The notes: generated by a model not told the origin, from the sequence alone. A stretch of DNA of 15,742 nt from Gammaproteobacteria bacterium (GCA_011052255.1 DRJJ01000028.1:1-15742); one strand, 5' to 3'; counted from the first letter of the stretch, positions 7,745 to 14,732 are shown. Translations and numbers: made by a program.

Positions 7745-9778
7745 TTATCCGGGTAAACGGAAGCCGGAAACAGACTTACGTAGATCATTAGCCAGTTCAG
7801 TGAGATTACCAATAGAAGCAGCTGTCTCATTGGTACCAGCAGATGTTTGTGTGGTGATTTCCTGAATAACATTCATGGTGTCAGAAATGTTGGTTGCCGC
7901 CTTCGATTGCTGTGAGGCGTTACCGGAAATCGCTTCAATCAGTTCAGCCAGGCGATTGGAAACTGACTCAATCTCGGACAGGGCCTCACCGGATTCCTCC
8001 GCAAGCTTCGCGCCGCTGACCACCCCTGCAGTACTATGCTCCATGGAAATAACTGCTTCATTAGTATCTGTCTGAATGGTTTTAACCAATGCCTCAATCT
8101 GCTTGGTTGCATTACCGGAGCGCTCAGCCAGTCGCTGTACTTCATCGGCTACCACAGCAAAACCTCGTCCTGCTTCACCGGCCATAGCGGCCTGGATCGC
8201 TGCGTTTAACGCCAGTACGTTTGTCTGGTCGGCAATATCGTTAATCAGTTCAACAATATCTCCAATTTCCTGGGTAGATTCTCCCAGTCGCTTGATACGT
8301 TTTGAAGTTTCCTGGATTTGTTCACGAATAGTGTCCATACCGTGGATCGTACGTCGTACTGTCTCTGCACCCTTGCCGGCCACTTCTACCGAGTGCTGTG
8401 CCACATCGGTTGACTCTGAAGCATTTTTTGACACCTCTTCAATCGATACGGCCATTTCATTTACCGCCGTACTTGCCGCAGTAATCTGCTGTGCCTGATG
8501 GTCACTGGCCTCAGCCAGATGCATAGCTGTTGCCTGCGTTTCCTGAGCCGCAGACGAAACCTGCACCGAGGTTTCATTAATAGTCGTCACCAGCTGACGT
8601 AATTCATCCGTTGCACTGTTAAACGCGTCAGCGATAGCACCTGTGAAATCTTCTGTCACTTCTGCATCACCCGTCAGATCGCCTTCGCTAAGACCCTGAA
8701 TGCCATCCAGCAAACGCAGAATCGCATCCTGGTTATTACGATTGGTTTCTTCCGCCAATGCTGTGCGCGCCGCCGAATCACGCACGACCTGCACACCCAG
8801 ACCTAACAGCAAAGCCAGCGCAATGCCACCAAATGCGAATGCCAGTATCGGACTAACTACTCGACCGCCAGCAGCATCAGCATAGGCCTTGATCAGTGCC
8901 GCAGTATCACCAATCAGTGCATCTGAACTCGTGGTAACAGAGCGACTCGCTTCCTGTACATCAAACATGACCGGTGTTTGCTCCAGAATTGCACCAACCA
9001 TACCACTTACAGTGTTGAAATTCTTGCTGATCTCACCAAGTATTTCACGCGCATCCGCGTCTTTTACGCGGGTAATACCGCGCGCCTTGTCACCCTTTAA
9101 CATGCCCTGGATCACACCACGGAAGATGGTCGCATCACGGCCCAGCCGATCAGCTGCAGTTACGGTACCTGCGCCACCCACCAGTACCTTGTTTACATTA
9201 TTCGCAATACGCTGGTTCAACATAAGCTGAACACTGGCTTTGTAAATCTGTTCCTGAGGAGCATTGCCTTCAACCAGAATACTCACCACCTCATCTGAGT
9301 CGGCCAGCAACTGGGGAATCATTTCATTAATCGCGCGTGCATTATCGCGCACGGCCAGTATCGGATCCCGACCTCTGAAAATCAAATCTACCTGTTTACG
9401 AAACTCATTCCAGTGCCCCTCCACAAGAACCAGCTCTTCCCTCACTTCATCGCCGGAAGCCGGCAAATCATGACCGGATTCATAATTACCGTTTTTAAGG
9501 TAATTCATTTTTTTCTGGAAACTGTCGCGATATTTCTGCAACACCGGGAAAGATTCGCGATTACCGGATGCAGCTGACAAGGCATACTTGGCAATCTGCT
9601 GCGAAAGCACGCGCTGATCGCCAGCCAGACTGATGTACTCCTTATCATGTTTTGCATTGACCGCCACCACATAGAAAGTAACCGCCATCAACACTACCGA
9701 GAGTACCAGTAGCAATATAACCGCGAGAAACTTTCGATTACTACCCAGGTCTTTAATTGATCCAGTGGAAATACTCAT
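7745..9778 (-). CDS. pilJ: PilJ, type IV pilus methyl-accepting chemoreceptor
   Basis: Inner-membrane receptor of the Pil-Chp pathway, 677 residues against about 680 in Pseudomonas. A short cytoplasmic N-terminus precedes TM1 (about 17-40). The periplasmic region (about 41-306) carries PilJ-type sensor repeats, with AGDQRVLSQQIAKYAL near 53 and LMLNQRIANNVNKVLVGG further on. TM2 spans about 309-332. A HAMP-like segment and a long coiled coil follow, with the highly conserved signalling tip around Glu535 (QTNVLALNAAIQAAMAGEAG). The protein ends in SGFRLPG, the usual PilJ ending, without a CheR-tethering pentapeptide. The start ATG at 9778 has a strong CAGGAGAA about 10 nt upstream. A 118-bp gap separates it from pilI, the largest gap in the operon, and could hold an internal start of transcription or a processing site. 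Confidence 0.97.
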   Translation of the reverse strand: MSISTGSIKDLGSNRKFLAVILLLVLSVVLMAVTFYVVAVNAKHDKEYISLAGDQRVLSQQIAKYALSAASGNRESFPVLQKYRDSFQKKMNYLKNGNYESGHDLPASGDEVREELVLVEGHWNEFRKQVDLIFRGRDPILAVRDNARAINEMIPQLLADSDEVVSILVEGNAPQEQIYKASVQLMLNQRIANNVNKVLVGGAGTVTAADRLGRDATIFRGVIQGMLKGDKARGITRVKDADAREILGEISKNFNTVSGMVGAILEQTPVMFDVQEASRSVTTSSDALIGDTAALIKAYADAAGGRVVSPILAFAFGGIALALLLGLGVQVVRDSAARTALAEETNRNNQDAILRLLDGIQGLSEGDLTGDAEVTEDFTGAIADAFNSATDELRQLVTTINETSVQVSSAAQETQATAMHLAEASDHQAQQITAASTAVNEMAVSIEEVSKNASESTDVAQHSVEVAGKGAETVRRTIHGMDTIREQIQETSKRIKRLGESTQEIGDIVELINDIADQTNVLALNAAIQAAMAGEAGRGFAVVADEVQRLAERSGNATKQIEALVKTIQTDTNEAVISMEHSTAGVVSGAKLAEESGEALSEIESVSNRLAELIEAISGNASQQSKAATNISDTMNVIQEITTQTSAGTNETAASIGNLTELANDLRKSVSGFRLPG

Positions 9779-9896
9779 TCTTTATTTTCTCCTGCAAGAG
9801 CCGGGATACTCACGTCTCCCGTCACACTTCCTCTAACTCGATTTATATAATTGCTTTGCTTCTTTATCCTGACAGCGACTAACGCTACCAGCCTCC

Positions 9897-10442
9897 CTAT
9901 ACAGCCACTTGCATGAATAACGGGCTGCGTGCCAGTTTATACAAGCTAAATACCGGCCATTCTTCCTCGTCTATCCGGTATGCGCGATCAAGATAGGGCG
10001 ATACACTGATATCCGTTTCTGCCATATTCTGCAGCCTGCTATCTTCCGGAAAGTGCCTCAAACCCAGCACCTCATCCACCAGCAATCCCGCATTAATATC
10101 TTCGTGTTCGACTACCAGCACACGCGAAATGTTTCGAACGTGGCTACGCTCGCCACGCAGATAGCCTGCCAGATCCATGATCGGCAACAGGTTGCCACGA
10201 ACATTAGCAATCCCGAGCACCCACGACTTCGCACCCGGCACTCGGGACATGCTGAACGACGTCAATATTTCAGTCACCTCGTCCAGCGGCACAACCATGC
10301 GTTGATCACCCAGACGAAACCCGATTCCTATCCATTCAGTTTTTTTCGCTGCCTGCTGGGGCAAGCCATGCGCCATACTACGGCTACGTTGCTCGATATC
10401 CTGCAGGATGCCAATAGGTGTTTTATGTTTTTTATCTGTCAT
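9897..10442 (-). CDS. pilI: PilI, CheW-type adaptor protein
   Basis: Scaffold that links PilJ to the ChpA kinase, 181 residues. After a polar N-terminal extension of about 35 residues the CheW fold begins with WIGIGFRLGDQRMVVPLDEVTEIL. The typical CheW core follows (VPGAKSWVLGIANVRGNLLPIMDL), where GIANVRG..LPI.DL is the hallmark of the receptor and kinase interface. A second beta subdomain (VLVVEHEDINAGLLVDEVLGL) completes the domain. It starts at ATG 10442, 26 bp after the pilH stop; the ribosome site is weak (GAGTG about 12 nt upstream). The length is normal for PilI. Confidence 0.95.
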   Translation of the reverse strand: MTDKKHKTPIGILQDIEQRSRSMAHGLPQQAAKKTEWIGIGFRLGDQRMVVPLDEVTEILTSFSMSRVPGAKSWVLGIANVRGNLLPIMDLAGYLRGERSHVRNISRVLVVEHEDINAGLLVDEVLGLRHFPEDSRLQNMAETDISVSPYLDRAYRIDEEEWPVFSLYKLARSPLFMQVAV

Positions 10443-10468
10443 GCACTAAAGCACTCTGTCCGTCTCAG

Positions 10469-10831
10469 TTAATTGAGTGCTGCATTTATTTTTTCAATCA
10501 ACTCTTTTTCCTGAGCAGGCTTGGTTAAATAGTCGGTAGCACCCTGCCTCATCCCCCAGACACGATCCGTTTCCTGGTCTTTGGTCGTAACAATAATGAT
10601 AGGAATACCCGATGTTTCTTCATTTTTTGAAATGAGCCGGGTCGCCTTAAAACCATTCATGCCCGGCATCACAATATCCATCAGGATCAGATCCGGCTTC
10701 TCTTTCGCCGCCATCTCGACTCCTTCTTCGCCGCTGGTCGCAGACAGGGTCTGATGCCCGTTTTTCTCCAGCATAGTCTTGAGGACGTGAATCTCTGTCG
10801 GTGAATCGTCGACAATCAGAATCTGCGCCAT
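10469..10831 (-). CDS. pilH: PilH, single-domain response regulator
   Basis: CheY-like receiver of 120 residues with no output domain. The acidic pair is Asp8/Asp9, the phospho-acceptor Asp52 (LILMDIVMPGMNG), the switch Thr82 and the conserved Lys104 (YLTKP). PilH receives phosphate from ChpA and in Pseudomonas counters PilG, either as a phosphate sink or by favouring pilus retraction. The gene opens with ATG 10831 behind a good purine-rich site (GAGGGAGAG). It lies 116 bp downstream of pilG and 26 bp upstream of pilI. Its sequence, with AQEKELIEKI after the Lys, is closer to PilH than to PilG, which supports the assignment beside gene order. Confidence 0.95.
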   Translation of the reverse strand: MAQILIVDDSPTEIHVLKTMLEKNGHQTLSATSGEEGVEMAAKEKPDLILMDIVMPGMNGFKATRLISKNEETSGIPIIIVTTKDQETDRVWGMRQGATDYLTKPAQEKELIEKINAALN

Positions 10832-10915
10832 AAAAACTCTCCCTCTTTAAAAACTGTCAAAATGTTAATGTATACAGCTCGCAATCACGACCAGTACTGC
10901 CCCACTCACACACGG

Positions 10916-10930
10916 CCTGACCACGTCAGG
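10916..10930. repeat. Inverted repeat CCTGAC-CAC-GTCAGG between pilG and pilH
   Basis: Perfect 6-bp arms with a 3-nt centre lie 17 bp after the pilG stop, in the 116-bp pilG-pilH gap. No T-tract follows on the minus strand, so it is not a standard Rho-independent terminator. A hairpin that protects or processes the mRNA between two differently dosed receivers is possible but unproven. Further from it, the gap shows nothing else beyond the pilH ribosome site. Confidence 0.4.
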
Positions 10931-10947
10931 TTCGCATAACCAATAAA

Positions 10948-11358
10948 CTAGCTTGCCATTTGCACATGCTTGACATGCTTTTTAATAGCACCCAGCAATT
11001 CTTCTTTAGTAAATGGTTTGGTCAGGTACTGCTCTGAACCGACTATACGCCCACGCGCCTTGTCAAACAGACCGTCCTTACTCGACAACATAATAACCGG
11101 CGTACTTTTGTAGACACTGTTATTTTTGATCAGGGCGCAGGTCTGGTACCCGTCCAGGCGCGGCATCATGATATCAACAAAAATGATATCCGGATCCTGG
11201 TCGGTAATCTTGGACAATGCCTCGAAACCATCAGTAGCCGTCACCACGTCACAGCCTTCTTTTTTAAGCAGCGTTTCCGCAGTACGGCGTATGGTTTTGC
11301 TGTCATCGACAACCATGACTTTCATACCGTCCAACCTTGAATAACTTTCGCTGTCCAC
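10948..11358 (-). CDS. pilG: PilG, single-domain response regulator driving pilus extension
   Basis: CheY-like receiver, first gene of the chemosensory operon, 136 residues from the start chosen here. The acidic pair DD falls in VMVVDDSKTIRRTAETLLKK, a stretch nearly fixed in PilG. The phospho-acceptor is the last Asp of DIIFVD, followed by IMMPRLDGYQTCALIKNN, and the conserved Lys is in QYLTKPF. In Pseudomonas PilG acts through FimL/FimV and the extension motor PilB and raises cAMP. The longest reading frame begins at GTG 11367, but the GAGGTGA ribosome site overlaps that codon. It sits 5 nt before a second GTG at 11358, which is the better start and gives a length like Pseudomonas PilG (about 135). 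The tail KKHVKHVQMAS is short. Confidence 0.95.
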   Translation of the reverse strand: MDSESYSRLDGMKVMVVDDSKTIRRTAETLLKKEGCDVVTATDGFEALSKITDQDPDIIFVDIMMPRLDGYQTCALIKNNSVYKSTPVIMLSSKDGLFDKARGRIVGSEQYLTKPFTKEELLGAIKKHVKHVQMAS

Positions 11359-11363
11359 TGCAC

Positions 11364-11370
11364 TCACCTC
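11364..11370 (-). promoter_or_regulatory. Shine-Dalgarno site GAGGTGA that fixes the pilG start
   Basis: On the minus strand GAGGTGA is a full match to the anti-Shine-Dalgarno core and ends 5 nt before GTG 11358. The upstream in-frame GTG at 11367 lies inside this site, so it would need another ribosome site, and none is evident. Confidence 0.6.
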
Positions 11371-11576
11371 AAAACTTCTAAATATCCGGGTTATTATCCG
11401 AGCATATTGTTAATTTTTTACACTCTTCTAGATATTTAACACAAATATTAACTTTTATCTATAAGTTGTTGCGATATAAATCGATTTTTACCTTCTTGCC
11501 ACTCAATTCAGGTGCCGTAAACACGAAATATAACAGCGATCTCTAATATAAAAAATGCCAACCTGTTCATATTTAG

Positions 11577-11613
11577 CGGCAGGGTATAACAAATTCTTTA
11601 CCCTGTCCTGCCG
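11577..11613. repeat. Nested inverted repeats that can form two alternative hairpins
   Basis: The left arm CGGCAGGGTA (11577-11586) can pair in two ways. CAGGGTA (11580-11586) pairs with TACCCTG (11599-11605), giving 7 bp and a 12-nt loop. CGGCAGG (11577-11583) pairs with CCTGCCG (11607-11613), giving 7 bp around a larger loop. The two stems share bases 11580-11583, so they compete. No T-tract follows on either strand. It could be an operator, an mRNA leader structure of either divergent unit, or chance. Confidence 0.4.
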
Positions 11614-11647
11614 GACTATCCACGCCCGACCATATAATTAAATTTAG

Positions 11648-11676
11648 CTGACCGGAAAAACACACCACAATACACT
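11648..11676 (+). promoter_or_regulatory. Candidate sigma-70 promoter for the gshB operon
   Basis: CTGACC (11648-11653) and TACACT (11671-11676) are separated by 17 nt. Each matches the sigma-70 hexamers at four of six positions. Transcription from here would give a leader of about 125 nt before gshB. This is a by-eye call; other AT-rich hexamers in the region score almost as well. Confidence 0.25.
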
Positions 11677-11750
11677 ATCTTATTGTTTTAGTTAATCAGT
11701 ATCAACCAGACCCAACACCATAAGAGTCACTGCTACCAGCCTGCCGCCAC

Positions 11751-11770
11751 TCGTATAGTAAGATATACGA
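11751..11770. repeat. Inverted repeat TCGTATA-N6-TATACGA upstream of gshB
   Basis: Perfect 7-bp arms (11751-11757 and 11764-11770) flank GTAAGA, ending 37 bp before the gshB ATG. The left arm overlaps TATAGT (11754-11759), which looks like a -10 box but has no matching -35 hexamer 17 nt upstream. The symmetry suits a dimeric regulator, though the arms are AT-rich and could arise by chance. Confidence 0.35.
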
Positions 11771-11807
11771 CTTGCCTGTTACTAAACGAAGTCTTACCGT
11801 GTAGGGC

Positions 11808-12752
11808 ATGATTAAAATCGGCATCATAATGGACCCGATCGCGTCCATCAAACCATACAAAGACAGCAGCTTCGCGATGCTGCTCGCTGCCCAGTCACGA
11901 GGATGGGAGGTTTTCTATATGGAAATGAATGACTTATCCATGATAGATAGTACCGCCCTGGGTCAAATGCGGCCGCTACAGGTGAGCGATCAGCACCAGG
12001 ACTGGTACTCCACCGGCGCCCCCCTGACACAGGCCCTGAGTGAACTGGACATTATTTTGATGCGCAAGGACCCTCCTTTTGACATGGAATATATCTACGC
12101 GACCTATTTACTGCAGTTCGCGCACGATGCCGGCACACTGGTTGTCAATCGTCCCGATAGCTTGCGTAATGCTAACGAAAAACTGTCAGCCAGCTGGTTT
12201 CGTGAATGTACTGTGCCGACACTGGTTTCACGTCGGGCAGAGGAATATCTGGATTTTCTCAAGCAGCACCACGACCTGATCCTGAAGCCCCTCGACGGCA
12301 TGGGTGGCGCTTCGATATTCCGGGTGCGTGAAGGCGACCCGAATACCAGCGTGATCATTGAAACCCTGACCGACAACGGCAACCGCTATGCCATGGCACA
12401 GCGCATGATCCCGGAGATCAGCGCTGGTGATAAACGTATCCTGTTAATCAACGGCGAGCCGGTGCCCTGGGCGCTGGCACGCATTCCGGCCAAAGGTGAG
12501 ACACGTGGCAATCTGGCGGCCGGGGGTCGTGGTGAAGGCGTTGCCCTGACCGAACGCGACCGCTGGATCTGCCAGCAAGTAGGTCCACGCTGTCGGGAAA
12601 TGGGCCTGCTATTCGTAGGTATCGATGTTATCGGTGACTACCTGACCGAAATCAATGTCACCAGCCCTACCTGCATCCGCGAACTGGATCAGCTGTATCA
12701 GCTGGATATTGCCGGTCAGCTAATGGATAGCCTGCAAGACATGCTGTCATGA
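11808..12752 (+). CDS. gshB: Glutathione synthetase
   Basis: Joins gamma-glutamylcysteine and glycine with ATP to make glutathione, in the cytoplasm; 314 residues against 316 in E. coli. The N-terminus KIGIIMDPIASI..KDSSFAMLLAAQ matches the family closely, as do LMRKDPPFDMEYIYATYLL and the ATP-grasp segment ILKPLDGMGGASIFRV. The glycine-rich loop (GETRGNLAAGGRGE) and the C-terminal metal and substrate motif EINVTSPTCIRELD are intact. The start ATG 11808 keeps the conserved N-terminus; the nearby TAGGG is only 1 nt away, so the ribosome site is poor. The stop overlaps the next start by 4 bp (ATGA), implying translational coupling with apbE. gshB divergent from pilG is the same arrangement as in Pseudomonas. 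Confidence 0.97.
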   Translation: MIKIGIIMDPIASIKPYKDSSFAMLLAAQSRGWEVFYMEMNDLSMIDSTALGQMRPLQVSDQHQDWYSTGAPLTQALSELDIILMRKDPPFDMEYIYATYLLQFAHDAGTLVVNRPDSLRNANEKLSASWFRECTVPTLVSRRAEEYLDFLKQHHDLILKPLDGMGGASIFRVREGDPNTSVIIETLTDNGNRYAMAQRMIPEISAGDKRILLINGEPVPWALARIPAKGETRGNLAAGGRGEGVALTERDRWICQQVGPRCREMGLLFVGIDVIGDYLTEINVTSPTCIRELDQLYQLDIAGQLMDSLQDMLS

Positions 12753-13789
12753 TGAATCGCCTCCTGCCTGCCAGCCTTATCCTGCTGGTGCTGGTCAGCT
12801 GCAGTCAGCCTGAACCACCACTGCATAGCCGTACCGTTCTTGCCTTCGGCACCCTGATCGATATCAGTATCGCTAACCAGGACAGCAGCCGCGCAGAGCA
12901 GGCGATGGATGCACTGGAACGCGATTTTAACTGGATGCAGGAGGCCTGGACCTCAAAGGGGCGCAATGCGCTACGCCGGGTTAATCAATTGTTTGCAACC
13001 GGCGAATGGTTTTCTGCCGCACCCTCGAACACCCCGTTAATCAAGGCCGCCATACCGCTGGCTCGACAAAGCGATCAGCTGTTTAATCCGGCCATCGGCA
13101 AACTGATCAAGCTGTGGAATTTTGACGATAGCTCGTCTGACCGCCAACCGCCTGACCCGGATCGTATCGATCAACTGACCCTCAGCCAGCCCAATATGTC
13201 AGATGTTGAGTTCAACGGGATTTTAATACACTCACTTAACCCTGACCTGGAGCTGAACTTTGGTGCGTTCGGCAAGGGCTATGGCATCGACCGGGCGATC
13301 AACAAACTAAAAGATATGGGCTTTAGCAATGCACTGATCAATGCCGGTGGTGATTTACGTGCCATCGGGCAAAACCACCACCGCCCGTGGCGCATCGGTA
13401 TCCGCCACCCGCGCAACAATGGCATCATCGCCTCGCTGGAAACAGAAGGCGATGAAAGTATTTTCACCTCGGGTGACTACGAACGCTATTACATGTATGA
13501 GGGCAAGCGCTACCACCATATCATCGACCCACGCAGCGGTTATCCGGCTCGCGGCAGCATGTCTGTCACGGTGATCCACAGCGATGCCACCACTGCCGAT
13601 GCCGCCGCCACCGCACTGTTTATTGCAGGCCCCAAAGACTGGCACCGCATCGCACGTCAAATGGGAATCCGCTATGTGATGCTGATCGCAGAAGATGGCA
13701 GCATCCACATGAACCCGGCCATGGCCAAACGCATTACCATTGCAAACCCGGCCACAGCCCGTATCATAATCAGCAAGCCACTCAATTAA
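12749..13789 (+). CDS. apbE: ApbE-family FAD:protein FMN transferase, lipoprotein
   Basis: ApbE proteins bind FAD with Mg and attach FMN covalently to Thr or Ser of extracytoplasmic proteins such as NqrB, NqrC and RnfG. This product has 346 residues. A signal peptide ends in a lipobox (LVSC, Cys18), so it should be exported and anchored as a lipoprotein. Family motifs are present in order: GTLIDISI, FNPAIGKLIKLWNF, NFGAFGKGYGIDRA, NAGGDLRAIG (Asp202), HHIIDPRSGYPA (Asp260) and the metal-site stretch ATTADAAATALFIAG. It looks complete and active. The ATG overlaps the gshB stop (ATGA), and tonB follows after 24 bp in the same frame. It has no counterpart in the Pseudomonas gshB-tonB3 interval as I know it. 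Its protein substrate is not in the window. Confidence 0.93.
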   Translation: MMNRLLPASLILLVLVSCSQPEPPLHSRTVLAFGTLIDISIANQDSSRAEQAMDALERDFNWMQEAWTSKGRNALRRVNQLFATGEWFSAAPSNTPLIKAAIPLARQSDQLFNPAIGKLIKLWNFDDSSSDRQPPDPDRIDQLTLSQPNMSDVEFNGILIHSLNPDLELNFGAFGKGYGIDRAINKLKDMGFSNALINAGGDLRAIGQNHHRPWRIGIRHPRNNGIIASLETEGDESIFTSGDYERYYMYEGKRYHHIIDPRSGYPARGSMSVTVIHSDATTADAAATALFIAGPKDWHRIARQMGIRYVMLIAEDGSIHMNPAMAKRITIANPATARIIISKPLN

Positions 13790-13813
13790 GGAATATCGCG
13801 TCACCCAGCCATC

Positions 13814-14695
13814 ATGTCACAGGCACACGCTACAAACCCGGTTCACAGTTCAGTTACCACTAACGACCGCCTCGCACTGACGCTGTTTCTGGCCGTAGCC
13901 GTGCACGCACTGATTATCCTGGGAATCAGCTTCAATGCCGACAAAGCCACACCGGACTATAGTCCTCCCACGCTGGATATCACCCTGGTTCAGCACAAAT
14001 CGCCTGAAAAACCTGTACAGGCAGATTACCTGGCCCAGGAACATCAGCAAGGTGGCGGCACCACCACAGAACATGTTCGCGAAAAAAACGACAAGTCCGG
14101 TGACAGCAAGCTACCCGGTCGGCAACAGGCTGCGCCACCGCCCAGTTCAGCCAGCAAGACCCGTAGCGGTCGCACGGAAGTCCTTGCCCGTAAAAAATCC
14201 GGGTTAGCCATAACAACACAGGTTGAGCAGAAGAAAACCGCAAAAAAAATAGATATAGATGAGTTGATGCAACGCAGCCGCGTCATTGCCCGGCTGGAGG
14301 CACAGCAGGCCGCACAACGGCAGGCCTATGCCAAACGGCCCGATCCGAAATACCTCTACGCCAGTGCCCAGAAAAGTGTAGACGCCGCCTATATTCGTGA
14401 CTGGACGCAAAAGGTAGAACGAATTGGTAATCTCAACTACCCGGAAAAAGCCCGTAAAAAACGACTCACCGGCAACCTGATGATTGAAGTCAACCTTAAC
14501 CCGAATGGCAAACTGTCCAGCATACGACTGCTTAAATCATCCGGTAAAAAAGTACTGGATGACGCAGCCATACGCATTGTCAGACTGGCTGCCCCGTTCG
14601 CAGCCGTACCCGCAGCCGTACTCGAAGGCCGCAATGAACTACGTATTGTCAGAACGTGGGTATTTACCAACAAAAATCGCCTGTTCAGCAAGTAA
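13814..14695 (+). CDS. tonB3: TonB-family protein, TonB3-like by position
   Basis: 293 residues. A single N-terminal membrane segment (about 20-40, LTLFLAVAVHALIILGISF) anchors it in the inner membrane. A polar spacer follows, with only a few Lys-Pro and Pro-Pro steps instead of the long Pro-Glu/Pro-Lys runs of E. coli TonB. A lysine-rich helical stretch comes next (about 125-185). The C-terminal TonB domain spans about 194-286, with NYPEKARKKRLTGNLMIEV near 208, LLKSSG, and the closing RTWVF. Position next to gshB and yqgE matches P. aeruginosa tonB3 (PA0406), which is needed for normal twitching motility and pilus assembly, so the symbol rests on synteny. The nearest AAGG lies 22 nt before the ATG and overlaps the apbE stop, so translation may depend on coupling to apbE. 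Confidence 0.9.
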   Translation: MSQAHATNPVHSSVTTNDRLALTLFLAVAVHALIILGISFNADKATPDYSPPTLDITLVQHKSPEKPVQADYLAQEHQQGGGTTTEHVREKNDKSGDSKLPGRQQAAPPPSSASKTRSGRTEVLARKKSGLAITTQVEQKKTAKKIDIDELMQRSRVIARLEAQQAAQRQAYAKRPDPKYLYASAQKSVDAAYIRDWTQKVERIGNLNYPEKARKKRLTGNLMIEVNLNPNGKLSSIRLLKSSGKKVLDDAAIRIVRLAAPFAAVPAAVLEGRNELRIVRTWVFTNKNRLFSK

Positions 14696-14706
14696 ACTTG
14701 TAACCA

Positions 14707-14721
14707 CTGTCAGGCTGACAG
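14707..14721. repeat. Perfect 15-bp palindrome CTGTCAGGCTGACAG before yqgE
   Basis: Two 7-bp arms (14707-14713 and 14715-14721) flank a single central G in the 37-bp gap between tonB and yqgE. It starts 11 bp after the tonB stop and ends 11 nt before the yqgE ATG. No T-tract follows, so it is not a Rho-independent terminator. It occupies the place where a ribosome site would be expected, and yqgE has no clear Shine-Dalgarno sequence. An operator or an RNA structure controlling yqgE is possible. Confidence 0.5.
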
Positions 14722-14732
14722 ATACTTGTCAT

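Larger units (their letters stand above)
11371..11807. other. AT-rich divergent intergenic region between pilG and gshB
   Basis: About 440 bp separate the divergent pilG and gshB. No coding region is convincing. The pilG-proximal part (about 11380-11480) is strongly AT-rich. It has a weak minus-strand promoter candidate, TTGTGT (11444-11439) then 18 nt then TAAAAA (11420-11415). A dyad ATATTT-N5-AAATAT (11432-11448) overlaps the candidate -35. The middle holds the hairpins described separately (11577-11613). The gshB-proximal part has a plus-strand promoter candidate (11648-11676) and a dyad (11751-11770). No tRNA, Rho-independent terminator or clear sigma-54 element is visible. Confidence 0.6.

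Noticed and set aside
9779..9896. Promoter or terminator in the 118-bp pilI-pilJ gap
   Set aside because: An AT-rich TATATAA run and a 5-bp CGGGA/TCCCG stem are visible, but there is no convincing -35 hexamer and no T-tract after the stem.
11555..11641. 28-codon open frame in the pilG-gshB gap
   Set aside because: No ribosome site, composition like the intergenic DNA, and it merely spans the hairpins at 11577-11613.
11368..11807. tRNA or small RNA gene in the divergent region
   Set aside because: No cloverleaf, TTCGANNC box or terminator was seen; only short dyads are present.
13355..13804. Open frame of 149 codons antisense to apbE
   Set aside because: It mirrors conserved ApbE codons and resembles no protein; a His/Asp/Ala-rich shadow.
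14484..14732. 83-codon upstream extension of the yqgE frame
   Set aside because: It overlaps the tonB C-terminal domain in another frame and has no family similarity; YqgE conservation begins at ATG 14733.
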